From Xestospongia bergquistia (lineage: Eukaryota; Porifera; Demospongiae; Haplosclerida; Petrosiidae), in contig OZ014411.1 in NCBI GenBank assembly GCA_963965975.1, positions 20,612,446 to 20,676,445 of the forward strand: a stretch of 64,000 nt of DNA, given 5' to 3'. Of the stretch, positions 1-15,000 are shown piece by piece. Numbering within the stretch: position 1 is the stretch's first letter; every line of letters begins with the position of its first letter. Below the pieces are notes generated by a model. That model searched no databases. It saw only the letters and a program-made list of their open reading frames with translations, and was not told the DNA's origin. The position numbers were made by a program, and so were the translations under genes.

Positions 1-910
1 CAGATGTACAGACATCATTTTTTCATAAATTTTTCAATAATCAGTTGAGATGCAGGCATCAAAATAGCAGCGATGGACATGAATTGAAGCATGATTTGTT
101 TAGCTTTGAATTATTCATTTTAAATTGTTTAGAAATAGAATTGTTGTGTACATACATAGGACAGCAATTGTCATGCATACTACTTAAATTTGCTATCTCA
201 CTTGGTACTAAACAAATACATGAGATTGTTTGTTGGTTTTCTAAGAGTGCTGATGACATGATTTCATCTTTCTATAAAACTAGAGAGTATTGAAGAATTT
301 AAAGGTGATAATGAATCCAGGAGTGGTATATTTCTGTAACTGGTATGCTTGTTGCTATTATTAAGAAGTCCCCAATTGAAAAGCTGACCTTTCTTATTGT
401 CTAGATTGTTATAGACCTATAGTTTATGAGATGCAATAATTGTCAGAGAGAGATGATGTTGGTTAGACTTGTTAATAATATAATTAGAGAGCCAGCCCTA
501 TGTTAATATAAAGATGATAGCTGATACGCTAAGCACATAAAGAGCAACATGTTATTTTTTTGTGAGATGTTGGTCTGTTTAGTCAATAGTATATAGGTCT
601 AAATTGTACTAATTCTATGTTTGCATCTTGTTTATCAGTCCCTCATATTACAGTGTATATAGTTTTAATCCATCTTGCATGAATTAGTCTTTAAAAACTT
701 CGTTAAGTAATAAAGGTTTACTAGTAATAGATTTCGTCAAATCCTACATGTACAAGATGACTTAGATGTAGACAACATATGAATGTAATATGTTATAATG
801 TTAACACCAAAGTGCATAAATATAAGACAATAGACAAAGTTCACATGTTTGTACTGTTATTGTAGAGTGTTAAGAGTTTCAGTTGATTGTTTGTGTGTTT
901 TTTCTAATAG
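1..910. other. Intronic sequence upstream of the first visible ankyrin exon
   Basis: I see no supportable coding exon here. The stretch about 10-370 is recognisably similar to 9540-9720, which lies about 170 bp after ankyrin exon 2 (shared blocks such as gaattgaagcat followed by tttgtttagcttt, and ctggtat followed by cttcttgct/cttgttgct). The simplest reading is that position 1 lies just downstream of another ankyrin exon outside the window and that exon-plus-intron modules were duplicated. The segment ends in an acceptor (taatag) at 909-910. Confidence 0.5.
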
Positions 911-1009
911 AGTGGATGGACAGCTCTTCATTATGCAAGTTTCAAAGGATATCCAGACATCGTTGAAGTATTAGTCAACCATAATGCTGATATAAATGTT
1001 GTTACTACG
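911..1009 (+). CDS. Ankyrin repeat exon 1 (first in window)
   Basis: A 33-codon phase-0 exon with the ankyrin signature GWTALHYAS and a following DIVEVLV helix. Acceptor taatag, donor gtaatt at 1010. A 27-bp tandem duplication (988-1014 and 1015-1041) copies the exon end together with the donor, giving a second possible donor at 1037 that would add nine in-frame codons. Confidence 0.85.
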
Positions 1010-4000
1010 GTAATTGATATAAATGTTGTTACTACGGTAATCACGAGAATGAACTGTATTCTTTAAGTTGTGTGAATGGATATTACAATTAGAGAAGACA
1101 TAGCATAGATATTGTAATAATATAAGACTACTTTACTTAACTCTAACAAATACATAAAGCAGGTGGTAGTAGCAGTATAAGGACAGCATGATGTTTTTCT
1201 TCATTGTTCGTATTGTTGTGTTTGTGCATAGATAATTACAAAACTAGAAGATTAGATTTAAAATATTATTTTATAGAGAAATTTACGTTTTTACCTAAGG
1301 TATATGCTTTTAGAATTTTTATTTCAAGTGGTTTAAGAATGATAATAGTAGTTGATACAGAGCTTGGAGTATCTTCTGACATTTATGTCATTTTTCAAAA
1401 TAATCTTATTTGAATTTATTTAAAAATTTTGCATGTTTTTTGCACATTCCCAAATGAAAGTTCTAATTTTCTATCTAACTTAACAGTTTATACTTGAAAC
1501 ATTTTGTTAGGGTTTTCTGGTACAAGTAAAGATTACAAGAAATAACCATCATGGTCTTGATATTGTGTCTGTTATGTATAGATGTTCATGCTGTTATTTT
1601 AGTACCATCCTTACATTTAATGAGAAAGTTTTCAATTATATGCTACAATTGTAGCACAACAATGAGTTAGTAATGTAAAGGAATAGGTTGTCTTGTTCAG
1701 ACCTCTCCATGCAAAACGAATGACATCAAAAAAAACAATCTTGTATTGTGGACTTCTATTTTTAGAGCATATAGTCATAAATCCTTTATAAGATTTGAGC
1801 TCTTCTTTTTATTCCATCAATGAGAAGTTTATTGAGACTTATCCTATTTGTCTGGCTTTTATTGTTGATGCCAAATCCTATACCTAAGTTATACAATTCT
1901 GTTGTGAGTTGTACGACATTGATACCTACAATTTTAGTAAAGAAAAGAAAAGAATGAAGAAAATCAAAGAAATTGAAGTTTACCTAGCCAAAGTCTACTG
2001 ATAAAATAGAGATTCTATCAAATGAAAAGATTCAATGCCTTGCATGGGAACTTGGCAGGCTGCAGTATAATTTTTTTAGATTACGTGGTATCTATATTTA
2101 TCCACTTTTCCAATTTTATCTATTATAATTGTTAGTGCAAGCTATGAGATGAAAAGAGACATTAAAATACATTGATCCTGTAACTGCTGATTCCCAATAT
2201 TAGAAATGAATTTTGTTAAGCCTAACTGTGATTGGTATGACATTGGGCATCTATCACTAATAATGGTTGAAGCTTCTTCCTAGGTTTATTTTTATTTTGG
2301 GCATTTTATCTATTTTTAGCCTGAGTATGAAATCTGAGCATATCAATGTGTTGTTGTCATTTTTTTACAATATTACATTTGGTTTCCACATTTATGTTGA
2401 CGTTATTACTTCTAATGTGAATGTGTCCTTTACAATATAAGAGTATGTAATTTTGATATAATGTATTTTAAGTATATTTAATTTGTTGTTGTGATTTTGT
2501 TTACTCTATTGTTTTGTTTTCACATTTATATTTCTGTGACTACTTATCATCTGAATGTGTTGTTTAAAATATTAAAGGAGGTAAGTGTGATATAATGTAG
2601 TATTCATTCTAATTTTTTTATATTGAATCTAATTTTTATTTTATTCACACTATTGTATTGACATTAATGGTTTTTAATGCCTTGGACAGAAAGCTTTGCA
2701 TGCTATACAATAGATGTTTTGTATTGTTTGGTGTCTATGTGTATCCACTTTTGCAATTTTATTCACTACTATATTGTAATTGCAGCTTATGAGATTAACA
2801 AATGATTTTAAAGTGGATTTTTAACTGCTGATTCCAATATCAGCAATGAATTTTGTTAAAACTAACTGCATGTGATACGACATTAAGTATCACTATAATA
2901 ATGCTTATATCTTCTTGCTAAGCTGTTTCTCTGCCTATTTGTTGAGCATTTTATAGCTATATCCTAGTATGAATTTTAAGCATATCAAATGTGATTTGTT
3001 TACAGTATTGCATATTTGTTTTCCACATTTATGTTCCTATTATTACTTATAACGTGTCCTTTACAATATAAGAGTATGTAATTTTGATATAATGTAGTAT
3101 AAATTCAAAGTATACTGAATGTGTTGTTATGATTTTCTTTACTCTATTGTTTTGTTATCACATTTATATTCCTGTGATTACTTATCATCTGAATGTGTTG
3201 TTTAAAATATTAAAGGAGGTAAGTGTGATATAATGTAGTGTTCATTCTAAGTCTTTTATATTGAATGTTGTCATTTTATTTACCCTATTGTATTGACATT
3301 ATTACTTTTTAATGCCTGCATAGGACGTTTGGCAGGATGTAGTATAATTGTTTTGGATTATGTGGTATCTATATTTCCTCTTATTTATCCACTTTTCCAA
3401 TTTTATTAATTATAATTGTTAGTGCAAGTTAAAAGTTAAACTTGAAACATTTTGTTAGGGTTTCCTGGTACAAGTAAACATTACAAGAAATAACAATCAT
3501 GGTCTTGATATTGTGTCTGTTATGTATAGATGTTCATGCTGTGATTTTAGTACCATCCCTGTTTTGGATTATGTGGTATCTATATTTACTCTATTTATCC
3601 ACTTTTCCAATTTTATTTATCATAATTGTTAGTGATAGCTATGAGATGAAAAGAGACATTAAAATACATTGATCCTGTAACTGCTGATTCCCAATATTAG
3701 AAATGAATTTTGTTAAGCCTAACTGTGATTAGTATGACATTAGGTATCTATCACTAATAATGGTTGAAGCTTCTTACTAGGTTTATTTTTAGGTATATTT
3801 TGGGCATTTTATCTATTTTTAGCGTGAGTATGAATTCTGAGCATATCAATGTGTTGTTGTCATTTTTTTACAATATTACATTTGGTTTCTACATTTATGT
3901 TGATATTATTACTTCTAATGTGAACGTGTTCTTTACAATATAAGAGTATGTAATTTTGATCTAAAGTATTCTAAGTATATTTAATGTGTTGTGATTTTGT

Positions 4001-7000
4001 TTATTCTATTTTTTGTTTTCACATTTATGTTGCTGTGGTTACTTATCATCTGAATGTGTTGTTTAAAATATAATAGCTGGTAAGTGTGATACAATGTAGT
4101 ATTCATTCTAAGTCTTTTGAATTGAATGTTGCCATTTTATTTACCTTATTGTATTGACGTTAATGGTTTTTAATGCCTTGGATGAAAAGCTTCGCATGCT
4201 GTACAATAGATGTTTTGTATTGTGTAGTATCTATGTGTATCGACTATTGGAATTTTATTCCCTCTAATGTAATTGCAGCTTATGAGATCAACAAATGACA
4301 TTAAAGTGGATCCTTTAACTGCTAATTCCAATACCAGCAATGAATTTTGTTAAAACTAACTGCATGTGATACGACATTAGGTATCACTAATAATGCTTAA
4401 ATTGTCATGCTAATCTCTTTCTCTACCTATATTATATTGAGCATTTTATAGCTATAGCCCAGAATGAATTTTGAGCATATTGAATGTATTGTTGTCATTT
4501 TGTTTACATATTGCATTTGGTTTCTACATTTATGTTGCTATTATTACTTCTAATGTGAATGTGTGTCCTTTACAATATAAGAGTATGTAATTTTGATCTA
4601 AAGTATTCTAAGTATATTTAATGTGTTGTTGTGATTTGTTTACTCTGTTGTTTTGTTTTTCACATTTATGTTGCTGTGATTGCTTGTCATCTGAATGTGT
4701 TGTTTAAATATAATAGTTGTTAAGTGTGATATAATGTAGTATTTTGTATTGTTTAATATCTATTTGTATCCACTTTTGCTTTTTTATTATAATGTTATAT
4801 GCAATCTATGAGAGCAACAAATGACATTAAAGTGCATGCATCCTATAACTGGTGATTTCTATAACAGCAATGAATTTTGTTAACCCCCAACTCTGATTGG
4901 TATGACATTGGGTATCTATCACTAATAATGCTTGAAGCTTCTTGCTAGGTTTTTCTTTATGTATATTTTGAAGATTTTATAGCTACAGCCTGGAATGAAT
5001 TCTGAGCATATCGAATGTGTTTTTACTGCATTGTTTTTTGTTTCCGCATTTCTGTTGCTGTTATTACTAGTCATCTGAATGTGTCCATCACAATATAGTA
5101 GAATGTAATTTTGATACAATGTATTCTAAGTATATTGAATATGTTGTTGTGATTTTGTTTACTCTATTGTTTTGTTTCTCACATTTATGTTGCTGTGATT
5201 GCTTGTCATCTGAATGTGTTGTTTAAAATATAATAGCCGGTAAGTATGATATAATGTAGTATTCATTCTAAGTCTTTTGAATTGAATGTTGTTATTTTAT
5301 TTACCCTATTGTATTGATGTTAATGGTTTTTAATGCCTTGGACGAAAAGCTTTACATGCTGTACAATAGATGTTTTGTATTGTGTAGTATCTATGTGTAT
5401 CCACTATTGCAATTTTATTCCCTCTAATGTAATTGGAGCTTATGAGATCAACAAATGACATTAAAGTGGATCCTTTAACTGCTAATTCCTATATCAGCAA
5501 TGAATTTTGTTAAAACTAACTGCATGTGATACGACATAGGTATCACTAATAATGCTCAAATCTTGATCTAAAGTATTCTAAGTATATTTAATGTGTTGTT
5601 GTGATTTGTTTACTCTGTTGTTTTGTTTTTCACATTTATGTTGCTGTGATTGCTTGTCATCTGAATGTGTTGTTTAAATACAATAGTTGTTAAGTGTCAA
5701 TATAATGTAGTACCAGTATTTCGGATTGTATAATATCTATTTGTATCCACTTTTACTTTTTTATTATAATGTTATATGCAATCTATGAGAGCAACAAATG
5801 ACATTAAAGTGCATGGATCCTATAACTTCTATAACTGCAATGAATTTTGTTAACCCCAACTGTGATTGCTATGACATTGTGTATCTATCACTAATAATGG
5901 CTTGAAGCTTCTTGCTAGGTATTTCTTTAAGTATATTTTGAAGATTTTATAGCTACAGCCTGGAATGAATTCTGAGCATATTGAATGTGTTTTTTACTAT
6001 ATTGTTTTTTGTTTCCGCATTTCTGTTGCTGTTATTACTAGTCGTCTGAATGTGTCCATCACAATATAGTAGAATGTAATTTTGATACAATGTATTCTAA
6101 GTATATTTAATGTGTTGTTGTGATTTGTTTACTCTGTTGTTTTGTTTTTCACATTTATGTTGCTGTGATTGCTTGTCATCTGAATGTGTTGTTTAAATAT
6201 AATAGTTTTAAGTGTGATATAATGTAGTATTTTGTATTGTATAATATCTATTTGTATCCACTTTTGCTTTTTTATTATAATGTTATATGCAATCTATGAG
6301 AGCAACAAATGACATTAAAGTGCATGCATCCTATAACTGGTGATTTCTATAACAGCAATGAATTTTGTTAACCCCAACTGTGATTGCTATGACATTGGGT
6401 ATCTATCACTAATAATGCTTGAAGCTTCTTGCTAGGTTTTTCTTTAAGTATATTTTGAAGATTTTATAGCTACAGCCTGGAATGAATTCTGAGGATATTG
6501 AATGTGTTTTTTACTGCATTGTTTTTTGTTTCGGCATTTCTGTTGCTGTTATTACTAGTCATTTAAATTTGTCTGTCACAATATAGTAGAATGTAATTTT
6601 GATACAATGTATTCTAAGTATATTGAATATGTTGTTGTGATTTGTTTACTCTGTTGTTTTGTTTTTCACATTTATGTTGTTTTGATTACTTATCATCTGA
6701 ATGTGTTGTTTAAAATATAATAGGAGGTAAGTGTGATATAATGTAGTATTCATTCTAAGCCTTTTGAATTGAATGTTGTTATTTTATTTACCCTATTGTA
6801 TTGACGTTAATGGTTTTTAATGCCTTAGATGGAAAGCTTCACATGGTGTACAATATATGTTTTGTATTGTGTAGTATCTATGTGTATCGATTTTATTGAC
6901 TATATTGTAATAGCAGCTTATGAGATCAAGAAATGAGATTAAAATGGATCCTTTAATTGGTGATTCCAATATGAGCAATGAATTTTGTTAAAACTAACTG

Positions 7001-10000
7001 GAGGTGATACGACATTAGGTGTCACTAATAATGCTTAAATCTTCTTGCTAAGTTGTTTCTTCACCTATATGTTTAGCATTTTATAGCTATAGGGTAGTAT
7101 CAATTTTGAACATATCAATGTGTTGTTGTCATTTTTTTACAATATTGCATTTGGTTTCCACATTTATGTTGCTGTTATTACTTATAATGTGAATGTGTCA
7201 TTTACAATATAAGAGTATGTAATTTTGATATAAAGTATTCTAAGTATATTTAATTTGTTGTTGTGATTTTGTTTATTGTATTTTTTGTTTTTCACTTTTA
7301 TGTTGCTTTGATTGCTTATAATCTGAATGTGTTATTTAAATATAATAGTGGGTAAGTGTGATATAATGTAGTATGAATTTTAAGTCTTTTGAATTGAATG
7401 TTGTTATTTTATTTACCCTATTGTATTGACATTAATGTTTTTAAATGCCTTGGACGGAACTCTTCGCATGGTGTACAATAGATGTTTTGTATTGTGTAGT
7501 ATCTATGTGTATCGACTTTTGCAGCAATTTTATTGACTGTATTATAATAGCAGCTTATGAGATCAAGAAATGAGATTAAAGTGGATCCTTTAACTAGTGA
7601 TTCCAATATGAGCAATGAATTTTGTTAAAACTAACTGGATGTGATACGTCATTAGGTAATAGGTATCACTAATAATGCTTAAATCTTCTTGCTAAGCTGT
7701 TTCTTCACCTATATGTTTAGCATTTTATAGCTATAGGGTAGTATGAATTTTGAGCATATCAATGTGCTGTTGTCATTTTTTTTGCAATATTGCATTTGGT
7801 TGCCACATTTATGTTGCTGTTATTACTTATAATGTGAATGTGTCGTTTACAATATAAGAGTATGTAATTTTGATATAATGCATTCTAAGTATATTTAATT
7901 TGTTGTTGTAATTTGTTTACTCTGTTGTTTTGTTTTTCACATTTATGTTGCTTTGATTACTTATCATCTGAATGTGTTGTTTAAAATATAATAGCTGGTA
8001 AGTGTGATATAATGTAGTATGAATTTTAAGTCTTTTGAATTGAATGTTGTTATTTTATTTACCCTATTGTATTGACATTAATGTTTTTAAATGCCTTGGA
8101 CGGAACTCTTCGCATGGTGTACAATAGATGTTTTGTATTGTGTAGTATCTATGTGTATCGACTTTTGCAGCAATTTTATTGAATATATTGTAAATAGCAG
8201 CTTATGAGATCAAGAAATGAGATTAAAGTGGATCCTTTAACTAGTGATTCCAATATGAGCAATGAATTTTGTTAAAACTAACTGGATGTGATACGTCATT
8301 AGGTATCACTAATAATGCTTAAATCTTCTTGCTAAGCTGTTTCTTCACCTATATGTTTAGCATTTTATAGCTATAGGGTAGTATGAATTTTGAGCATATC
8401 AATGTGCTGTTGTCATTTTTTTTGCAATATTGCATTTGGTTGCCACATTTATGTTGCTGTTATTACTTATAATGTGAATGTGTCGTTTACAATATAAGAG
8501 TATGTGATTTTGATATAATGCATTCTAAGTATATTTAATTTGTTGTTGTGATTTTGTTTATTGTATTTTTTGTTTTCATATTTATGTTCCTGTGATTACC
8601 TATCATCTAAATGTGTTGTTTAAAATATAATAGTGGGTAAGTGTGATATAATGTAGTATTCACTCTAAGTCTTTTGAATTGAATGTCGTTATTTTATTTA
8701 CCCTATTGTATTTACGTTAATGGTTTTTAATGCCTTGGACAGAATGCTTTGCATTGTGTACAATAGATGTTTTGTATTGTGTAGTATCTATGTGTATCGA
8801 CCTTTGCAGCAATTTTATTGACTGTATTATAATAGCAGCTTATGAGATCAAGAAATGAAATTAAAGTGGATCTTTAACTGTTGATTCCAATATGAGCAAT
8901 GAATTTTGCTAAAACTACCTTTGTGTGTTCCGACATTAGGTATCACTAATAATGCTTAAATCTTCTTGCTAAGCTGTTTCTTCACCTATATGTTTAGCAT
9001 TTTATAGCTATAGGCTAGTATGAATTTTGAGCATATCAATGTGTTGTTGTCATTTTTTTTACAATATTGCATTTGGTTTCCACATTTCTGTTGCTGTTAT
9101 TACTTATAATGTGAATGTGTTGTTTACAATATAAGAGTATGTAATTTTGATATAATGTATTCTAAGTATATTTAATTTGTTGTTGTGATTTTGTTTATTG
9201 TATTTTTTGTTTTCACATTTATGTTCCTGTGATTACTTTGTCATCTAAATGTGTTGTTATAATATATTTAGAGTGGATCTACTGCAGTAATGTTAGCAGC
9301 AGAAAATAGACACAAAGATGTTGTTTTGATTTTAACACAGAATGGAGCCAATTTAGACCTTGTCAATGAAGTAAGTGTTCATGTACATATGTTATATGAG
9401 AAAGGCTGTAAAAGTGAAGATAAAATGTAATATTCCTTTTCTTTAAAGACACCTATTAGTTATTTTGCTAATACAATATTAATAAATAATTAGTTATTTT
9501 ACTAATATACTATTAGTTATTGAACTAATATAAGAAAGGTTGTATAAACATCAGTTTTTCATGAATATTTCAATGCTTAGTTCAGGTGCTTACACCAAAA
9601 CACAGCAAAGGATATGAATTGAAGCATCTTTTGTTTAGCTTTGAGTATTAAAGTATTTGAAGATTAGTATTATTACAGCACCAATATATTTCTCAACTAT
9701 AACTGGTATACTTCTTGCTATCATTAACAAGTCCATATTTTATTTATTATACCATATCTTTCCTTACTTTTTTCCGTTTAACTTTGTTTCTTGTTCCACC
9801 ATTTGCACTGATAAAGACATATGAATAATATTGACAATTTGACTTACTTTAGTCAGACAGAAAATAACACATAGAGAATGGCATGATGTTCTTTCTTCAC
9901 TTTTTTATCTGTTTAAAACATTATAACGATAAAAGTAAGATACTTTTACAGATTAAAATTTACACTGCAAGGCATGATTTCACATGAGTGTCTACTTTAG

Positions 10001-10979
10001 AAGTCTTATATTGACACTTTTAGTAATAAAAGTAGTGATTTACATAGATATTTGAAAGTATCCCTTGTGAGAGACAGTTATACTTATATTCAGGAAGAAA
10101 AAGGGAGATCGATTTTATTCTACCATGAGGCCAGTTCTAAGTGGTGTCAACTTGAGTTCTTGTTAGTAATCTATCAGTTTCTTTTTTGCAATGAGATCAG
10201 ATTAGTCTTATCTTTTAATAGTCAGGAAACAGGTATATTTACAGCACATTATCAGTTCAATTTCTAGTTTGTTGTTATTAGTATGATTATACATCCATAT
10301 ATAAATTCCACTATCTGATGCATACATTATTTAATAAGTATTATAAATTTTAGTAATGCTCTGTTGTATAGTATATCTGAGTAGACTCATATATCCTATA
10401 ATTATAAACAAAAGGACATTGATTATGAACATATTTCAACTAATTTGTAATTCAAATAATAATAACAAAGCAAGTAAACGAAATTTTCCAAAAGTTTCGT
10501 TTAATGTAGTCATGATGGTCAACAAGCCAAAAGTAGGAATAGCAATATGGACATTCCTATGTCATAGCCACATAAACGTACATGAACGCAAATTTATGAA
10601 ATTCTTTTTTTCTATCCTGAACATTTGTTTACTTGACTTCTTATGAGGTATTTTCTACAAAATTCTATGACAACTGTTATAACAAAAGATGATTGTTCCC
10701 TTGATATCATGGCTAATATATAAGGATGTCCATACTGTCATTACTACTTTTGGATTTTTGTGATGTTTGTATAGACATCTCTCATTTAATCATTTTTTCT
10801 GAATTTTTTATTTGTAATATAACTTTTATTTTTGATAGAAAGTTATGTTTTAATTTAAATGAAGTGTCTGATCTATTTTAAGTGTTTTGACAATAAAAAT
10901 ATGAATTTTACAAAACTTGCAAATAGCTTTAAAATAGATCAGACAATATTGAAATTCCTACATAAGCCACTGCATAAGG

Positions 10980-11027
<48 letters not shown>

Positions 11028-11988
11028 TTAATGAGACTTTTCTGTGGTTCTGTGGTTACTATGTAGGAATTTTTGGGTCTTGTTTTCAGATGTTTATCCT
11101 TACATCACAAAGTTTTTGAGAAATTTTTGTGTACTTGTACAATTACAATCATCAATAACTAGCAAGTATCTGAGATGAGTCTCATTGTCCAACACACAGT
11201 GAAGTGGTTTTACTACAACTGTTTTTCAAAGTTTCAATAAGATATAAAATTACATATACTGTTCATGTATATAAACTAATATATATATATATGTATGTTT
11301 AATGAGACTTTTCTGTGGTTCTGTGGTTACTATGTAGGAATTTTTGGGTCTTGTTTTCAGATGTTTATCCTTACATCACAAAGTTTTTGAGAAATTTTTG
11401 TGTACTTGTACAATTACAATCATCAATAACTAGCAAGTATCTGAGATGAGTCTCATTGTCCAACACACAGTGAAGTGGTTTTACTACAACTGTTTTTCAA
11501 AGTTTCAATAAGATATAAAATTACATATACTGTTCATGTATATAAACTAATTGTGTTAATTAGTTTTGTTACCAAGGCAAGCCAGCATAAAGGAATATTA
11601 TTATTGGTTGTCATAGCAGAGATTTCCATAGCATTTCAGTATGTGCCTAGAAATGTAGACTCCTCACCACAGCTTCCTGTGTTAAAATAGTTTAGTTGTG
11701 ACAAGGTCAATTCCTAACCTTATTATCAGATCTTTTATAGTTCAGTTTATACAGTGCAGTAGTCAAATTGTCTCCTCTTGTATTGTAGGATCAGTTTGTG
11801 AAATATGCAGACAATAATTATAAAACTAGACAGCTTTTTAAGATTTTTATTTTTGATAGAAAGTTATGTTTTAATTTAAATGAGTTCTATTTGCTTTGAC
11901 AATAAAAATATGATTTTTACAAAACTTGCGAGTAGCCTTATAATAGATCAGACAATATTGAAATTTCTACATAAGCCACTGCATAAGG

Positions 11989-12041
<53 letters not shown>

Positions 12042-15000
12042 TAATGAGATTTTTCTGTGTCCAACACACAATGAAGTGGTTTTACTGCAACTTTTTTTAA
12101 AATTTTTAATAAGATATAAATGAGATCATTAATGATGGATAATGATGACCTTTTTAGATACATCTTTACAATCATTTTAAGTTTTATTAAATTTATTATG
12201 AATTATCTTTATTATCACATCATTCATATCATATCAATTTTTATATGCACTAAAGACTTAAATGACAATAAATATAACAAATTTATTGTTATAGTGGTTG
12301 TAGAATTTATTTAATTTTTGCTATCAAGTATTAATAAATCACCTATATACTTCTGTCATATACTCTAGTATGATTATGTCCTTGCCTCTGATGTCTTTTT
12401 CATACTATTTATCAACTGACTTAAATTAATGAATGACTATATAACTAAGTTTTATTATCACATGTATTTTGATTTCTTTGTTTATGTAGGTTGGCGAAAC
12501 TGTTCTCCATATATCATGTTATAAAAGTGATGATAAGGTTGTTCAAGTCCTTCTAGGTGCTGGTGTGAAAGTGAATGTTCCAGACAAGGTCAGTGTCATC
12601 TTAGTATATATAATGTAATCATTATCTGTCTACTATATACTTACTATATACATGACATATTAAACATATGTTATTGACATTGTATGTTAATGGATGCAAA
12701 TTAATGATGCAAAGTCACACGTTTATTCAATGTCTTTATCAAATATGAGAGTTTTGGTTCTACAATCCAAGTCATTTTTTTATTTTGAGGTATTTTGAAG
12801 AGACTTAAGGAACTTAGATATATTCTCAACTTCTTGTATATATGCAAAGGGAAAGGTATAGACTTGGTAATTTGAGTTGACTGTTGTATTCCAGTTAAAC
12901 AAGTGACAAGTGGAAGGTCAGAGTAGATCTTTGAAATGATTATTTTTCTTCAAGTGTTTTGGATGTGTCTAGTTAAAGCATTAACTATAGTTCACATTTT
13001 AACAGTGTCAATCCAGGCTTAACAAAAACCTCTTTTTGAAACAGTCTTTCCTATGTTAACCGTTCTTTATGCACATATAGCTCTTATCCAATTAGCTTTG
13101 AAAAGTGAGAAAAAACCTATGTCAAGAGGCTAAATGACATGTGATGAATAGAGTGAAAGACAAGAAAGAGTAATTTCCTCTTGCTTACAGAATTAGAGAT
13201 TTCCAAATCAATAAGATTAGAGTGGCTATTGAGCAGCAAACATACTGGTCTCTCTCTCCCATGTGTTTGCTAGAAAGTTTTTATCCAAAGAATAGTTGAG
13301 TGTTAATCCAACCATTTGATGAACATTTAAGTACACATCTTTAACTGATCCTTTTAATAGAAAGTATACCAATATCTCACTGGGAAAAATGTGCATAGGT
13401 GTAATCACACTTCCAATTATATTAATGACAACAATAGTTGGATCCTTTCTTCATTACATGTCCAAGCTTTATAAAAGTTCACAGTAAGTTGTAGCTTGTT
13501 AAAAAGCATACGACCAATCTTTTCTGTGTCTATTTTCTACAAATGGAATTACTCTTCTCTCTTTATTAAGACCTTTCTTCACAGCTATACAGATGTTGTC
13601 TTTTTTGACCATACCATATTTAAGATGTATCAGTAGTCCACTTTAGTTAGCATTATTCTTTAACACAAGTAAGTACAGGTTGAAAACCTTGTCTTCTCCT
13701 ATATTGCACTTTTCCAGTTGCATAGTCGCAGAGTACTTGCCATATTTGACTTCTGGTTGGTGACAGGATAATTTTAACTGTTTATGTTCATTTAAGTATT
13801 TTTTCCTCCCACTGGGATGGCTTTAAAACTACTATCTAAATGTTTGTTAATACAATAATGAAGTGAATGTGATTACACAAAATATAGTGTGTGCATACAA
13901 CATAGTTGCTGAGAGCATCAACAGGAAAAGGAGGCAAGTTGTGTTTCCATTGAATATATTTGCTCCATGCCTGAAAGGATCTATTTTAGATGCCTTCAAT
14001 CATAATCTGAGCATGGAATACCTTAAATTACTGTCAACTACTAAGTCAGTTAGACAGAGGTAGAACAGAGAATTAAAAACTGTTGAGTTCAATGTGAACT
14101 AATTTTAAGAACCCAATGCAACATGTTGCCCACTTTCTTATATTTTGAATATGAGTTGTGGGATATCTAGGGCACACTGTGTTTAATCCAATCTTCTTTG
14201 TGTTTGCTTTATACCTGTTAGAACTTATTCTAGTTAGACAATGTGTCTCTAAATGGGTTATGTCTTCCCCAATATCTGTAAATTGTGCAATGCTGATTTT
14301 ATGGGCAAATATGAGAATTACAAATACACCATGTGTTCAGTTAATGTGAGACAACTAGATTATTACTAAAACAGAATCTTCTAAATCTATTTTGGTTTAA
14401 CTTTGAGAATCATCAGAGAGTAGATTCAACAAGACCTTATGTACAGAACTGGAGAACAAAAGTTTCCACTTCTGATCTAGTCTCTACACTCAAGTGTCTG
14501 ATGACAGATAAAGTAACTTGTGGTTGATTTGTGCTACAACTGAGGCATCATGAAAGGAGAATATAAATCTAAATGATCCTTTTTATGAGAATGAATCTCT
14601 GATAATTTTGATCGGTGCCTTGTATGTGGGAAGCCCTATAGCTATAAGTCCAAACTATGTTAGTATAAAGTAAGCATTCTCACCTGATGTATCATATGTA
14701 TGTACTTGCTAGTGTTAGAGTACACTGCAGCTGTAGCTCTCTCTGCGTCACACTGAAACAACACAACTCATCTGACCCATTTACTTTCCCATTTAGCTGC
14801 TGCCACTCCCATTACCTTTTTCACAGCTATGACAACTGCTCACCAACTTTCCGGCCATTTCTCCTAGTTCGAGAATGACTCTCATGCGACTCTATAACCT
14901 AGATTTCCAGACAATTCAATACTGAACTGTCTCACACTCAGGCTGAGGTAATCCAGTATGGATACCATGCCAATACCATCTCCCCTTGCTATAAAGAGGA

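Larger units (their letters stand above)
9371..12489. other. Intron 2: AT-rich, with dispersed repeat copies and TA microsatellites
   Basis: No coding exon found. About 9540-9720 matches the start of the window. About 10715-10820 matches 34353-34450 (shared aaggatgtccatactg). About 10830-10985 is repeated at 11840-11990 (shared gatagaaagttatgtttt). Open frames here (for example 10356-10646) show no domain and no codon structure I trust. Confidence 0.6.

Noticed and set aside
45..293. Open frame of 82 codons near the window start
   Set aside because: Same region is repeated at 9.54-9.72 kb without the frame being kept; no domain; intronic.
10356..10646. 96-codon open frame in intron 2
   Set aside because: No domain, low-complexity hydrophobic and Asn-rich composition typical of AT-rich noncoding DNA.
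13226..13408. Minus-strand 60-codon frame as a gene
   Set aside because: Lies in the tail of the decayed Gypsy relic and shows no recognisable motif.
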